Assembly (NCBI GenBank): GCA_002418685.1 | Contig: DIEP01000095.1 | Span: 1-5,224 of the forward strand | DNA length: 5,224 bases | Source: Ignavibacteria bacterium UBA5771 | GTDB taxonomy: Bacteria; Bacteroidota; Ignavibacteria; Kapaibacteriales; UBA2268 | Reading direction: 5' to 3' | Shown: positions 5,195-5,224 of the stretch, one piece after another | Layout of the letters: each line of letters starts with the position of its first letter | Numbering within the stretch: the stretch's first letter is position 1 | Made by a program: the position numbers and the translations under genes | Notes under the pieces: model-generated | What the model was told of the DNA's origin: nothing | The model's input: the letters and a program-made list of their open reading frames with translations, nothing else | The model's database searches: none

Positions 5195-5224
5195 GTTAAT
5201 TATAAATCAAATATATTCTCAATT

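Overview
The window is AT-rich DNA from what looks like a diderm bacterium of the Bacteroidota/Chlorobi/Ignavibacteria/Kapabacteria (FCB) side. I base this on protein style, not on any search. The enoyl-CoA hydratase has the 'LSE...GIGPFV...SAEWA..KGL' layout that I associate with Bacteroidota crotonases. HflX has the 'TTVR' switch and 'ASFRTTLSEALESD' segment. One secreted protein has a signal peptide ending in 'EAQ'. Shine-Dalgarno sequences are nearly absent upstream of the starts. Genus or species cannot be named from this.

Layout: bases 1-392 hold no gene I can support, only AT-rich DNA with a small 14-bp tandem repeat and possible promoter elements. A secreted DUF1579-family protein (393-989, +) converges on the ribosome-associated GTPase gene hflX (998-2287, -), with 8 bases between the two stop codons. 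Upstream of hflX is a 207-base spacer (2288-2494) with two unrelated palindromes side by side that look like dispersed intergenic repeats. Next comes a crotonase-fold enoyl-CoA hydratase/isomerase (2495-3247, -). An AT-rich divergent spacer (3248-3378) separates it from a rightward pair: a membrane-anchored LytR-CpsA-Psr (LCP) domain protein (3379-4662, TTG start) and, 25 bases downstream, a SixA-type histidine phosphatase (4688-5194).

How the genes work together: hflX (ribosome rescue and recycling), the crotonase (acyl-CoA metabolism) and the DUF1579 protein (envelope, function unknown) have no obvious shared pathway. The LCP and SixA-like genes are probably co-transcribed, but a functional link is only inferred. 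I found no CRISPR array, transposase, tRNA, rRNA, toxin-antitoxin pair or defence system. The least ordinary items are the LCP protein, which is compact in the middle, has a His where an Arg is usual, and carries long non-LCP extensions, and the paired palindromes between the crotonase gene and hflX. Two start codons are set at an internal ATG, because the longer readings begin with TTG inside repeat or low-complexity DNA.
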